The translations under genes were made by a program, and so were the position numbers. The notes under the pieces were generated by a model, which saw only the letters and a list, made by a program, of their open reading frames with translations, searched no databases and was not told the DNA's origin. From contig JAURWY010000032.1 in NCBI GenBank assembly GCA_030654695.1, forward strand, positions 56,028 to 120,027: 64,000 bases of DNA, given 5' to 3'. The stretch is from Polaromonas sp. GTDB taxonomy: Bacteria; Pseudomonadota; Gammaproteobacteria; Burkholderiales; Burkholderiaceae_C. Numbering within the stretch: the first letter of the stretch is position 1; every line of letters starts with the position of its first letter. This document shows positions 53,170-63,135 of this stretch, piece by piece.

Positions 53170-54663
53170 ATGTTCGATGTCGCCATCATCGGCTACGGCC
53201 CAGCGGGGGTCACGCTGGCCAATCTGCTCGGCCAAGCCGGTCTGTCCACCCTCGTGCTGGAAAAAGAAGCCGCCATTTACCCACTGCCGCGCGCGATTCA
53301 TTTTGACGGCGAAGTCATGCGGATTTTTCAATCGATCGGCTTGCGTCCGTCCATTGAGGCCATCTCCCGCGCCGGGCTCAAAGGCATGCAGTTCGTCAAC
53401 GCCAACGGCGACACCTTGCTGACGCGCGGCGGCACGGCGCACCAAGGCCCGCACGGCTGCGCCAGCAACTATTACTTTCATCAGCCGCAGTTGGAGCAAG
53501 TGCTGCGCGACGGCGTGACGCGTTTTGGCAACGTCGACGTCCGCTTGCAACACGAAGTCACGTACATCACCTCACACGTTGACCACGTTAACTTGAGCGT
53601 GACCGACACGCGCACCGGGCAAGCCAAAGAAGTGCAAGCCCGCTACGTGGTCGGCTGCGACGGCGCCCGCTCGCTGGTCCGCAAAGTGATCGGCAGTCCC
53701 ATGAAAGACCTAGGGTTGCACCAGCCTTGGCTGGTCTTTGACGTGCTGCTCAACAGCAACGCACCCGCCCTGCCCGATCACACGGTTCAGTACTGCGACC
53801 CGGCACGCCCCATGACTTGGTGCAACGTCACTGGCAATCGACGGCGTTGGGAAATCATGCTCATGCCGGGCGACGACCCGGCCGTGTTGGTTCAGCCGGA
53901 GACGCTGTGGACATTGGTCAGCCGCTGGATGAAGCCAGAACACGCCGACATTGAGCGCGCCGTGATTTACACCTTCCACTCGGTCATCGCCGAAGGCTGG
54001 CGCAAAGACCGCCTGTTGTTGGCTGGCGACTCTGCGCACCAGACACCACCATTTCTCGGTCAAGGCATGTGCGCGGCCATGCGCGACGCTGCCAACCTAG
54101 CGTGGAAACTGGAGGCGGTGCTGCGTGGCCGCGCCAGTGACGCGCTGCTCGACACCTACGAGTCCGAACGCTCACCGCACGTCCATGCCTTCATTGAACT
54201 GGCGGTCAAGTTGGGCGACATCATCCAGGCCACCGACCCCGACAAGGCGCGCGAACGAGACGCCCATTTCAAAGCCGGACAACCCGAGATTTTTGAGTTT
54301 CCGTCGCCCTGCTTGGGCGCTGGCGTCTTGCATGGCGACAAGGCCCCGGTGGGTCAACCGTTTCCGCAACCCGTGCTGGCTGACGGCCGCCTGCTCGACG
54401 AGCATCTGGGCAAGCACTTTGCGGTGATCGGTCGGGCTGACGTGCTGAGCGGCGTGAGCGATGAAACGCAGCAAATCTGGCGCGAAGCGGACGTGCTGCG
54501 CATGCCAACGCAAGACCCGGCCCTGCTCGGTTGGCTAGACGAGCACGGATTTGCTGCGATCATGCTCAGGCCCGACCGCTACATCATGGGCACGCCCCGC
54601 ACGTCTGCAGAGTTGGACAGTGTCGCGGCCTGCTTGTACCCATGGACTCTCCAACCCCATTGA
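53170..54663 (+). CDS. FAD-dependent aromatic hydroxylase (MhpA/PheA-type)
   Basis: 497 residues of the class A flavin monooxygenase family. Rossmann FAD motif IIGYGPAGVTLANLLGQAG, DG motif VVGCDGARSLVRKVIG, and the second FAD motif LLLAGDSAHQTPPFLGQGM. A thioredoxin-like C-terminal region follows (about 400-497). It resembles 3-(3-hydroxyphenyl)propionate hydroxylase, adding a hydroxyl ortho to a phenol group with NAD(P)H. It is 3 bp after the VOC gene. Substrate not proven. Confidence 0.9.
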   Translation: MFDVAIIGYGPAGVTLANLLGQAGLSTLVLEKEAAIYPLPRAIHFDGEVMRIFQSIGLRPSIEAISRAGLKGMQFVNANGDTLLTRGGTAHQGPHGCASNYYFHQPQLEQVLRDGVTRFGNVDVRLQHEVTYITSHVDHVNLSVTDTRTGQAKEVQARYVVGCDGARSLVRKVIGSPMKDLGLHQPWLVFDVLLNSNAPALPDHTVQYCDPARPMTWCNVTGNRRRWEIMLMPGDDPAVLVQPETLWTLVSRWMKPEHADIERAVIYTFHSVIAEGWRKDRLLLAGDSAHQTPPFLGQGMCAAMRDAANLAWKLEAVLRGRASDALLDTYESERSPHVHAFIELAVKLGDIIQATDPDKARERDAHFKAGQPEIFEFPSPCLGAGVLHGDKAPVGQPFPQPVLADGRLLDEHLGKHFAVIGRADVLSGVSDETQQIWREADVLRMPTQDPALLGWLDEHGFAAIMLRPDRYIMGTPRTSAELDSVAACLYPWTLQPH

Positions 54664-54672
54664 CCTGAGCTT

Positions 54673-55425
54673 ATGACCGAGAAATCCATGTCCAGCCTGT
54701 CACGCATGTTGAGCGTGCTGGACCTGTTCACCGACGAGCAACTGACGTGGACAGCCGAGGGCATTACCGACGCCCTCAAGGTCTCACTGCCCACCGGCTA
54801 CCGCTACGTGAAGATGCTGGTCGACGCCGGCTTGCTGCAGCGCGTCGCCGATTCGCACTACACCTTGGGGCCGCGCATCATCGTGTTGGACCACTACATC
54901 CGCATGGCCGATCCGGTGCTGCAACACGGCGTGCCCTTCATGGCAGAACTGGTCGAAAAAACCGGGCTCGACTGCGTGATGTCGGGCTTGTTCGGGCATC
55001 AGGTGCTGGACACCCACCGCGAGTTTGGCAGCACCCCAGCCAAACTCAGTTACGGCCGAGGCCGGCCACGTCCGCTGTTTCTGGGTGCTGCGCCCAAGGC
55101 CATCTTGTCGTGCTTCACGCCGGCTCAGTTGCACAAAATTTTCGACGACCATCAAAGCGACATTGTCCAAGCCGGCCTGCCAACCGAGTGGAGCGAGTTC
55201 CGCAAGTATTACGCGGCCATCCGCAAGGCCGGTCACTATTTTTCGAACGGTGAACTGGAACCCAATCTCGCCGCCCTCGCCGCGCCGCTGCAACGCGCAG
55301 ACGGCCGCATTCTAGGCGCCATTTCGCTGGTCACCAGCGTCTCGCGCATGGCCGTGATTGATCTGACTAAACTGACGCAATTGCTATCGCGCGCGGCGCA
55401 AGACATCACCTCACGCGTTCCCTGA
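54673..55425 (+). CDS. IclR-family transcriptional regulator
   Basis: 250 residues. N-terminal winged HTH (LSRMLSVLDLFTDEQLTW, ITDALKVSLPTGYRYVKMLV) and a C-terminal GAF-like effector domain (LVEKTGLDCVMSGLFG through to ISLVTSVSRMAVIDLTK). It sits inside the catabolic operon, 9 bp after the hydroxylase, and probably controls the divergent promoter region at 52418-52590 in response to a pathway aromatic (inference). Confidence 0.92.
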   Translation: MTEKSMSSLSRMLSVLDLFTDEQLTWTAEGITDALKVSLPTGYRYVKMLVDAGLLQRVADSHYTLGPRIIVLDHYIRMADPVLQHGVPFMAELVEKTGLDCVMSGLFGHQVLDTHREFGSTPAKLSYGRGRPRPLFLGAAPKAILSCFTPAQLHKIFDDHQSDIVQAGLPTEWSEFRKYYAAIRKAGHYFSNGELEPNLAALAAPLQRADGRILGAISLVTSVSRMAVIDLTKLTQLLSRAAQDITSRVP

Positions 55426-55477
55426 ATTTTCCTGACCCCATCTTTTCTTTTTTTATCTTCTTCAAAGGACTCTCACC

Positions 55478-56329
55478 GTGAAACTCATCAGCTTCCTGCA
55501 TCAGGGCACCCCTTCCTACGGCATCGTCAACGGTGACGACGTTCTCGACCTGACGCCTATCCTCGGCGCGCAGGCGCCCGACTTGAAAGCCCTGATCGCG
55601 CTTGACCTGTTGGGCGCTGCTGCAGCTGCAGCCAAAACGCACAAGCCAACGCTGAAGTTCTCGCAACTCACACTGCTGCCAGTCATCCCCAACCCTAACA
55701 AAATCGTTTGCGTTGGTCTGAACTATGGTGAACATGTGCGCGAAACCGGCCGCGAAATCACCGAAAGTCCAGCGCTCTTTTTGCGCGTGAGCGAGTCGCA
55801 AGTCGCCCACGGGCAAGACATCGTTCGTCCGCCAGAATCACACCGGCTAGACTACGAAGGTGAGATCGCCATCGTCATTGGCAAAGGCGGCCGCCGCATC
55901 AGTGAGGCCGACGCCTGGAGCCACATCGCCGGCTACAGCTGCTACAACGACGGCAGCATCCGCGACTGGCAGGTCGCCACCTCGCAGTGGACGCCAGGCA
56001 AAAACTTCTTTCGCACAGGTGGTTTTGGACCCTGGATGGTGACGGCCGACGAGATCAAGCCGAACCAATTGATGACGCTGACAACCCGCCTCAATGGCCA
56101 AGTCATGCAGACCGCCACCACGGCCATGATGATCCACAGCATTCCGCGCCAGATCGCCTACATCTCGACCTTCATTCCACTTGAAGCGGGCGACGTCATC
56201 GTCACCGGCACGCCCGGCGGCGTTGGCAACAAACGCGTCCCGCAAGTCTTCATGAAGCCCGGCGACGTGGTGGAAATCGAGGTCGACGCCATCGGCATCC
56301 TACGCAACGGGATTCGCGACGAGGCCTAA
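55478..56329 (+). CDS. Fumarylacetoacetate hydrolase-fold C-C hydrolase
   Basis: 283 residues from a GTG start with AAAGGA upstream (55464-55469). Metal ligands in LDYEGEIAIVIGKGG (Glu-x-Glu) and the Asp of DGSIRDWQVATSQ; also GLNYGEHVRETGRE and VIVTGTPGGVGNKRVPQV. It likely hydrolyses the ring-cleavage product made by the upstream enzymes. Distinct from the FAH protein at 27204 (clearly different sequence). It overlaps the convergent vapC gene by 4 bp. Confidence 0.9.
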   Translation: MKLISFLHQGTPSYGIVNGDDVLDLTPILGAQAPDLKALIALDLLGAAAAAAKTHKPTLKFSQLTLLPVIPNPNKIVCVGLNYGEHVRETGREITESPALFLRVSESQVAHGQDIVRPPESHRLDYEGEIAIVIGKGGRRISEADAWSHIAGYSCYNDGSIRDWQVATSQWTPGKNFFRTGGFGPWMVTADEIKPNQLMTLTTRLNGQVMQTATTAMMIHSIPRQIAYISTFIPLEAGDVIVTGTPGGVGNKRVPQVFMKPGDVVEIEVDAIGILRNGIRDEA

Positions 56330-56706
56330 TGCAGCGTTGGCAGATGAGCTACGCCAAAACGCCCGGCCAAGTTCGCTAGGCGTTTATCAAGCGTCCATAA
56401 CTCAGCGCCTGGCGTGATGAGTGTGGATGCGAGTAGCGCCATGTCCACCAACCCACAGCCAAGCCCATGCAGCTTCTCGTGCTCGATGAATTCCATGACC
56501 TCACCCAAGCTCGCTTGATTGCATGGCTGCAAAAGGCCCATGTTATTGAGTGTTTGGATGCGCGGCGCTGGGGGCGTTCCGCATGCAATTTCGAGCCTGA
56601 CCATCGGGTGAGTCAACGCGCGGTCTAGCCCGAGTAGCGCCACCAACGCAGCGTTCCCATTTCGGAAGTGGTCTATCCACACCGAGGTGTCGATGAGCAC
56701 AATCAT
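56326..56706 (-). CDS. vapC: VapC-type PIN-domain toxin
   Basis: 126 residues with the PIN acidic triad: Asp in MIVLIDTSVWIDHF, Glu in PMVRLEIACG, Asp in CGLVDMALLAS and the C-terminal ELWTLDKRLANLAGRFGVAH. VapC enzymes are RNases acting on tRNA or rRNA. Its start overlaps the vapB stop (ATGA). It is convergent with the FAH-fold gene. Confidence 0.92.
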   Translation of the reverse strand: MIVLIDTSVWIDHFRNGNAALVALLGLDRALTHPMVRLEIACGTPPAPRIQTLNNMGLLQPCNQASLGEVMEFIEHEKLHGLGCGLVDMALLASTLITPGAELWTLDKRLANLAGRFGVAHLPTLH

Positions 56707-56906
56707 GGCGAGACGGACTCGCGGCGGCGCGGGACATCTTTAATCTCGGGCACCGTAGCGCCTAACGCGGCAAGTCGCTTGGCCGCCTGGACTCGAACGA
56801 AGGTTTTGAAGGCTTCCCGGAAAATGTCCGCTTTGTCCATGTTGGTGTCGGCCACTTCCAAGGCTTTTTCGTAGAGGGCGTCGTCGATAGTGACAGTGGT
56901 TCGCAT
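56703..56906 (-). CDS. vapB: VapB-type antitoxin
   Basis: 67 residues with an N-terminal ribbon-helix-helix (MRTTVTIDDALYEKALEVAD) and a C-terminal Arg-rich tail (KDVPRRRESVSP) that would wrap the toxin. It forms a coupled pair with vapC and should autoregulate. The 318 bp to its right are the groES control region. Confidence 0.9.
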   Translation of the reverse strand: MRTTVTIDDALYEKALEVADTNMDKADIFREAFKTFVRVQAAKRLAALGATVPEIKDVPRRRESVSP

Positions 56907-57035
56907 GGGAGGCGCTCCTTATTTGCATCAAAAATGATGCAATTCTGAATCAGACTATGCATCTAGTCAAGGATACTCGATCCAAAGCACAACGACAGCA
57001 TCGACATCAATTTCAGGCTCAGCCCCGCGGTAGAC

Positions 57036-57064
57036 CTTGAAACTTTCCAAAACGCCCTTATGAT
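57036..57064 (+). promoter_or_regulatory. Heat-shock (sigma-32-like) promoter of groESL
   Basis: CTTGAAA at 57036-57042, 12 bp, then CCCTTATGAT at 57055-57064: a near-consensus RpoH promoter. The same bases also read as a sigma-70 site (TTGAAA, 16 bp, TATGAT). The CIRCE element starts at its 3' end, so HrcA would block start of transcription. Confidence 0.75.
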
Positions 57065-57090
57065 TAGCACTCGATGTAGTTGAGTGCTAA
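57064..57090 (+). promoter_or_regulatory. CIRCE operator (HrcA binding site)
   Basis: TTAGCACTC, nine bases, GAGTGCTAA: a perfect match to the CIRCE consensus, 135 bp before groES. HrcA repressor binding here would combine negative control with RpoH activation. The rest of 56907-57224 is an untranslated leader of groESL with no gene. Confidence 0.96.
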
Positions 57091-57224
57091 CAAGCCTGAG
57101 AAGGCTTGCCCGACTTGCTGCGGCGCGTTCAACTCTCAAAGTTGGCGAGCACCCACTGCGCTAAGGTGCAATGGCTGTGCTTATTTGATGTCTTATAAAC
57201 AGTGTTTCAAAACAAGGAGCTCCT

Positions 57225-57515
57225 ATGAAACTTCGTCCATTGCACGATCGCGTGATTGTCAAACGCGTTGAAAACGAAACCAAAACTGCCTCAGGTATCG
57301 TCATTCCTGACAGCGCTGCTGAAAAGCCTGATCAAGGCGAAATCTTGGCTGTTGGCCCCGGCAAGAAAAACGACAAAGGCGAACTTCAGCCAGTCGGCGT
57401 CAAAGTCGGTGACCGCGTTTTGTTCGGCAAATACAGCGGCCAGACGGTCAAAGTTGACGGCGACGAGTTGCTGGTGATGAAAGAAGAAGACCTCTTCGCT
57501 GTTGTCGAAAAATAA
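57225..57515 (+). CDS. groES: Co-chaperonin GroES
   Basis: 96 residues: [16 protein letters not shown], the mobile-loop region [19 protein letters not shown], and [20 protein letters not shown]. It caps the GroEL ring. Strong AAGGAG ribosome site at 57213-57218. groEL follows after 110 bp; the gap contains an inverted GGGACGGACCTG / CAGCTCGGTCCC type structure but no terminator tract. Confidence 0.98.
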   Translation: MKLRPLHDRVIVKRVENETKTASGIVIPDSAAEKPDQGEILAVGPGKKNDKGELQPVGVKVGDRVLFGKYSGQTVKVDGDELLVMKEEDLFAVVEK

Positions 57516-57604
57516 ATAAATAACTTGTGGGACGGACCTGCGGACGGCAAAGCCCCCGCAGCTCGGTCCCCAACTGATCAAGAAATCTTGATCGATCTTT
57601 TTAA

Positions 57605-59278
<1,674 letters not shown>

Positions 59279-59317
59279 TTGCCCGGCCCGGTTGCCCTTA
59301 CCGGCAACTGACCACAT

Positions 59318-59353
59318 AAAACCCCCGCAAGGCGCAAGCCCTGCGGGGGTTTT
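59318..59353. terminator. Bidirectional terminator after groEL
   Basis: AAAACCCCCGCA (59318-59329) pairs with TGCGGGGGTTTT (59342-59353), with an inner GGC-GCAA-GCC hairpin and T/A runs both sides. It ends groESL and the convergent gene at 59365. Confidence 0.95.
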
Positions 59354-59364
59354 TCTTTGTGCAT

Positions 59365-60339
59365 TTACTTCACGCAGTAATAGTAAATTTCTGTCGAATT
59401 CACATCTTCCGGATGACGAATTGGCGATGGATTTCTGAGGTCAGGCGCCAGAATGTGGTTGTCTGCCAAGGCCCACAACTGATGGTCGAGTGAGACACCG
59501 CCATTCCAGTCGCCCAATGCGGACAGAAACTCATATTCTTCAAACGACGGCAAGCGCGCCTGACTCATGACACAGGCGCTTTGCGCAACCACTGGTGATG
59601 GCGCAACGCCAATAGGAGAACCCGGCGCACCCACCAGCGTCAAAGACTTCGCCCCCATGCGGACCACCGAGGGAAACTGGGTACGCTGAAAAAACTCAAA
59701 CATCTGCGCGCCGACGGACGCCATCACCGATTCTGGACGACCCTGCGCCAAAAAACTAAAGTTGCTGCCATTCGCCAACTCGACATGAATCGTCGCCATG
59801 ATGTCGCCGCGGCAACCCGGACTGTAGGTGTACGTCCCCCAAGCGAAACCCGAGATCTTCGACAGTTGGCTGAGGCTCAATGAGCCTTGGCGTTTTTCTG
59901 TTCGCAAGTCACGCAACAAATCCAACAGAGGCGCTGGGTTGACGAACTGCAGTTTTTTCTCTTTCGGGTTGATCTTTCGGTAAAACCCATCAATAGCCGC
60001 CTTCAAGCTGGCTTCAAGCGTCACATCCATGCCCAAGCCTGACGTTGCCAAGCGGCGATTTTTGTCGATCAAACCGTCAATCACCAGCAGAATCCCGACC
60101 GCATCAGCCGACGCCAAGCCGGCATCGAACAAGTCTTTGAGCCGGTGCGCCATGTCCATTGACAACTCGTTGCGGCTCTTGCCATAGGCGTCTTGGAATT
60201 GGCACAAGTCTTGGCCGCGAATGAACGGAACCGTCGGCCACAACGCCAAAGGGCTGGCCGCTGAGGCCGCCCATGAAGAGCAACAAGCCAAGGCCAGCAA
60301 GAATTGGCGCGCAGCCGGCGCCAAAGAAAAATGTGTCAT
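59365..60339 (-). CDS. Secreted protein of unknown function
   Basis: 324 residues from the ATG at 60339 (MTHFSLAPAARQ), with a signal peptide ending near SAASPLALW. Features: GQDLCQFQDAYGKSRNELSM, DMAHRLKDLFDAGLASADAV, a central helix-rich part, and GFAWGTYTYSPGCRGDIMAT, ASVGAQMFEFFQRTQFPSVV. Several Cys suggest disulfides. I do not recognise the family. It is between groEL and pgi on the minus strand, with 93 bp to pgi. Confidence 0.75.
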   Translation of the reverse strand: MTHFSLAPAARQFLLALACCSSWAASAASPLALWPTVPFIRGQDLCQFQDAYGKSRNELSMDMAHRLKDLFDAGLASADAVGILLVIDGLIDKNRRLATSGLGMDVTLEASLKAAIDGFYRKINPKEKKLQFVNPAPLLDLLRDLRTEKRQGSLSLSQLSKISGFAWGTYTYSPGCRGDIMATIHVELANGSNFSFLAQGRPESVMASVGAQMFEFFQRTQFPSVVRMGAKSLTLVGAPGSPIGVAPSPVVAQSACVMSQARLPSFEEYEFLSALGDWNGGVSLDHQLWALADNHILAPDLRNPSPIRHPEDVNSTEIYYYCVK

Positions 60340-60432
60340 CTCGCCTGTGCCTCCGAAACCCTGCAACAAACGGCAAGATTCGCGGATTCTAGGGGGCTGA
60401 CTCAAAGCATTGTTTGATTCAGATCAAACAGA

Positions 60433-62034
60433 TCAGGCTCGCAGTTTTTGCAGCAACCCGGCTGTCGACGCATCCAGCCCGCTCACCTCACCACTGGCCA
60501 AGCGCGCCTCAACGTCTTTCGCCAGCATCTTGCCCAGCTCAACGCCCCATTGGTCAAAACTGTTGATGCCCCAAATCGCGCCACTGACAAAAACGCGGTG
60601 TTCTTGCAAGGCGATCAAGGCACCCAAGCTGGCCGGCGTGAGTTCGTCGAGCAGCAAAAACGTGCTCGGCCGATTGCCCGGAAAGTGGCGGTGGCCACCG
60701 GCGTCAACCTGACCGAGCATCAAGGCTTGCGCCTGCGCAAGCACATTGGCGAGTAACTTGTCGTGATGTCCCAGCAAGCTGTGCGTGGCTTTTTTGACCG
60801 CGACAAACTCCACTGGCACGACGTCTGTGCCTTGGTGCAGCATCTGAAAATAGGCGTGCTGACCGTTGGTGCCGGGCTCGCCCCACAGCACCGGCGCGGT
60901 ATCAAAAGGCAAGGCCGCACCAGTGCGGTCAACGCGCTTGCCGTTGCTCTCCATCTCCAATTGCTGCAAGTACGCCGGCAAGCGCTGCAAAGCGCTGTGG
61001 TAGGGCGCCAAACTGCGGCTGCTGAATCCATGAAAGTTGCGGTACCAAACGTCGAGCAAGCCGAGCCGGATCGGCACATTGCGCGCAGCAGGCGCGGTGC
61101 GAAAGTGCTCGTCCATGGCGTGTGCGCCAGCCAAAAATTCCTTGAACCCAACTGCTCCAATGCTGATGGCCAAAGGCAAACCAATCGCCGACATCAGCGA
61201 GTAGCGCCCGCCGACCCAGTCCCAAAAACCAAAGGTGGAGCTGATGCCAAAGGCCTGCGCCGCCGCCACATTGGTCGTCAGCGCTGCAAAATGACGTGCG
61301 ATTTTCGGTGCTGCGGCAGCGCCCAGTTGCGCTTCAAACCAACGCTTGGCCGACAGCGCGTTGGTCATGGTCTCGGTGGTGGTGAAGGTCTTAGACGCCA
61401 CTAAAAAAAGTGTTTTTTCAGCGTCCAACTGACTCAAAATGCCAGCCAACTCATGGCCATCGACATTCGAGACAAAGTGAAAGCGCTTGCCCGGAATCGA
61501 GAATTCGGCCAATGCCAGCACCGCCATTTGTGGCCCCAAATCTGAGCCGCCAATGCCGATGTTGACGACGTCGGTGATGCGCTCGTCAGCCCGTACCTGC
61601 TCGGCGTACGCCAGCATGGCCGACAGCGTGCTGTGCACTTGCGCCAATGCCTCATGCCACGGTTGCGGCTGGTCGCCTGCCTGCTGCGCGGGTTGCCGCA
61701 GCAAAAAATGCATGACGGCGCGCTGCTCGGTGGTGTTGATTTTTTCACCCGCAAACATGGCGTCGCGCTGCGCCTCTAAGCCGCATTGTTGGGCCAAGGT
61801 TTGCAGCAAACTTTCCGTTTGTTCATCGATCAGGTTTTTAGACAGATCAGCAAAAACGTGCGGTGCTTGCTGGCTGAAGTTGGCAAACCGTTTTGCGCCT
61901 AGGGATGTATCTGCGGCGTCAGCGGCGAACGCCTGACGCACATCAAAGCCCTCACCCTCCGCTGCAAAGTGCGCCTGCAAGGCGGCCCAAGCGGCCGTGC
62001 GGTCGCAACGCGTGGCCGCCAATGGGGCCGTCAT
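60433..62034 (-). CDS. pgi: Glucose-6-phosphate isomerase
   Basis: 533 residues: [57 protein letters not shown], and [20 protein letters not shown] at the end. Interconverts glucose-6-P and fructose-6-P. Its ATG overlaps the tal stop (ATGA), so tal and pgi are coupled. Confidence 0.98.
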   Translation of the reverse strand: MTAPLAATRCDRTAAWAALQAHFAAEGEGFDVRQAFAADAADTSLGAKRFANFSQQAPHVFADLSKNLIDEQTESLLQTLAQQCGLEAQRDAMFAGEKINTTEQRAVMHFLLRQPAQQAGDQPQPWHEALAQVHSTLSAMLAYAEQVRADERITDVVNIGIGGSDLGPQMAVLALAEFSIPGKRFHFVSNVDGHELAGILSQLDAEKTLFLVASKTFTTTETMTNALSAKRWFEAQLGAAAAPKIARHFAALTTNVAAAQAFGISSTFGFWDWVGGRYSLMSAIGLPLAISIGAVGFKEFLAGAHAMDEHFRTAPAARNVPIRLGLLDVWYRNFHGFSSRSLAPYHSALQRLPAYLQQLEMESNGKRVDRTGAALPFDTAPVLWGEPGTNGQHAYFQMLHQGTDVVPVEFVAVKKATHSLLGHHDKLLANVLAQAQALMLGQVDAGGHRHFPGNRPSTFLLLDELTPASLGALIALQEHRVFVSGAIWGINSFDQWGVELGKMLAKDVEARLASGEVSGLDASTAGLLQKLRA

Positions 62035-62978
62035 GCAGCCAGCATCAGTTGCTCAAGTTTGACGGCGTCGGCGGCAAAAGCGCGAATGCCTTCAGCGAGT
62101 TTTTCTGTGGCCATCGCGTCTTCGTTCAGGGCGAAGCGAAAACCCGCTTCGTCAAACTGCACGTTCGGCAAATCCAACGCCTTGGCGGCGTCAGCGTCCA
62201 GCGCACGCAGCAGCGGCGCGTCAGTCGCGGCCAACTGCGCCAATAACTCCGGGCTGATGGTCAGCAAGTCGCAGCCGGCCAGCGCCGTGATCTGCCCGAC
62301 ATTGCGAAAGCTCGCGCCCATGACTTCGGTGGCGATGCCAAACTTTTTATAGTGGTTGTAGATTTCGCGCACCGACTGCACGCCGGGGTCATGGGCGCCC
62401 GCCTTGTCGGCCTCGACCCACGTGGCGCCGGCTGATTTTTTGTACCAGTCATAAATGCGCCCGACAAAAGGCGAGATCAGCTGCACCTTGGCTTGGCCGC
62501 AAGCCACTGCTTGGCAAAAAGAAAACAGCAAAGTCAGGTTGGTGTGAATGCCAGCGCGCTCCAGCTCGGCGGCGGCCTGAATGCCTTCCCACGTGGCCGC
62601 CACTTTGATCAGCACGCGATCCGCCGAAATACCTTCGGCCTTGTAAAGGGCGATCAGCCGCTTGCCGCGCGCCACTGTGGCGGCAGTGTCAAAGCTCAGT
62701 CGTGCATCCACCTCGGTCGACACGCGGCCCGGGATGATAGCCAAAATCTCGCCGCCAAAACGCACCAGCAAACGGTCAATCACCTCGTCCAGCGGCTGAC
62801 CCCGAAAGCGCTCAACGACGTCTTTGAGCAGCGGCTGGTATTCAGCTTTTTGCACAGCCTTCAGGATCAACGACGGATTGGTCGTCGCGTCCTGCGGCTT
62901 GAACTGGCTGAGCTGTTTGAAGTCGCCGGTGTCAGCCACCACGGTCGTGAATTGTTTGAGTGCGTCAAGTTGGTTCAT
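62031..62978 (-). CDS. tal: Transaldolase
   Basis: 315 residues from the ATG at 62978 ([20 protein letters not shown]). Schiff-base Lys in [15 protein letters not shown]; also [12 protein letters not shown] and [14 protein letters not shown] pentose-phosphate enzyme joining tal-pgi into one unit. The frame runs upstream to 63038, but 62978 matches the family start. Confidence 0.97.
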   Translation of the reverse strand: MNQLDALKQFTTVVADTGDFKQLSQFKPQDATTNPSLILKAVQKAEYQPLLKDVVERFRGQPLDEVIDRLLVRFGGEILAIIPGRVSTEVDARLSFDTAATVARGKRLIALYKAEGISADRVLIKVAATWEGIQAAAELERAGIHTNLTLLFSFCQAVACGQAKVQLISPFVGRIYDWYKKSAGATWVEADKAGAHDPGVQSVREIYNHYKKFGIATEVMGASFRNVGQITALAGCDLLTISPELLAQLAATDAPLLRALDADAAKALDLPNVQFDEAGFRFALNEDAMATEKLAEGIRAFAADAVKLEQLMLAA

Positions 62979-63135
62979 TTCGTAATTATCGTATTGGAGA
63001 GCGACAAATCGGAGCTCAACCGGAGTGACCTTACTCAAACGAACGTCCCAACTTTGCGATTGCCCCCGCGCCTATGCGAGCGCCACTGTTCGGCATTGCA
63101 AGCTACGCGCGGCAATCCATCCCCGGTTCCCTCCC

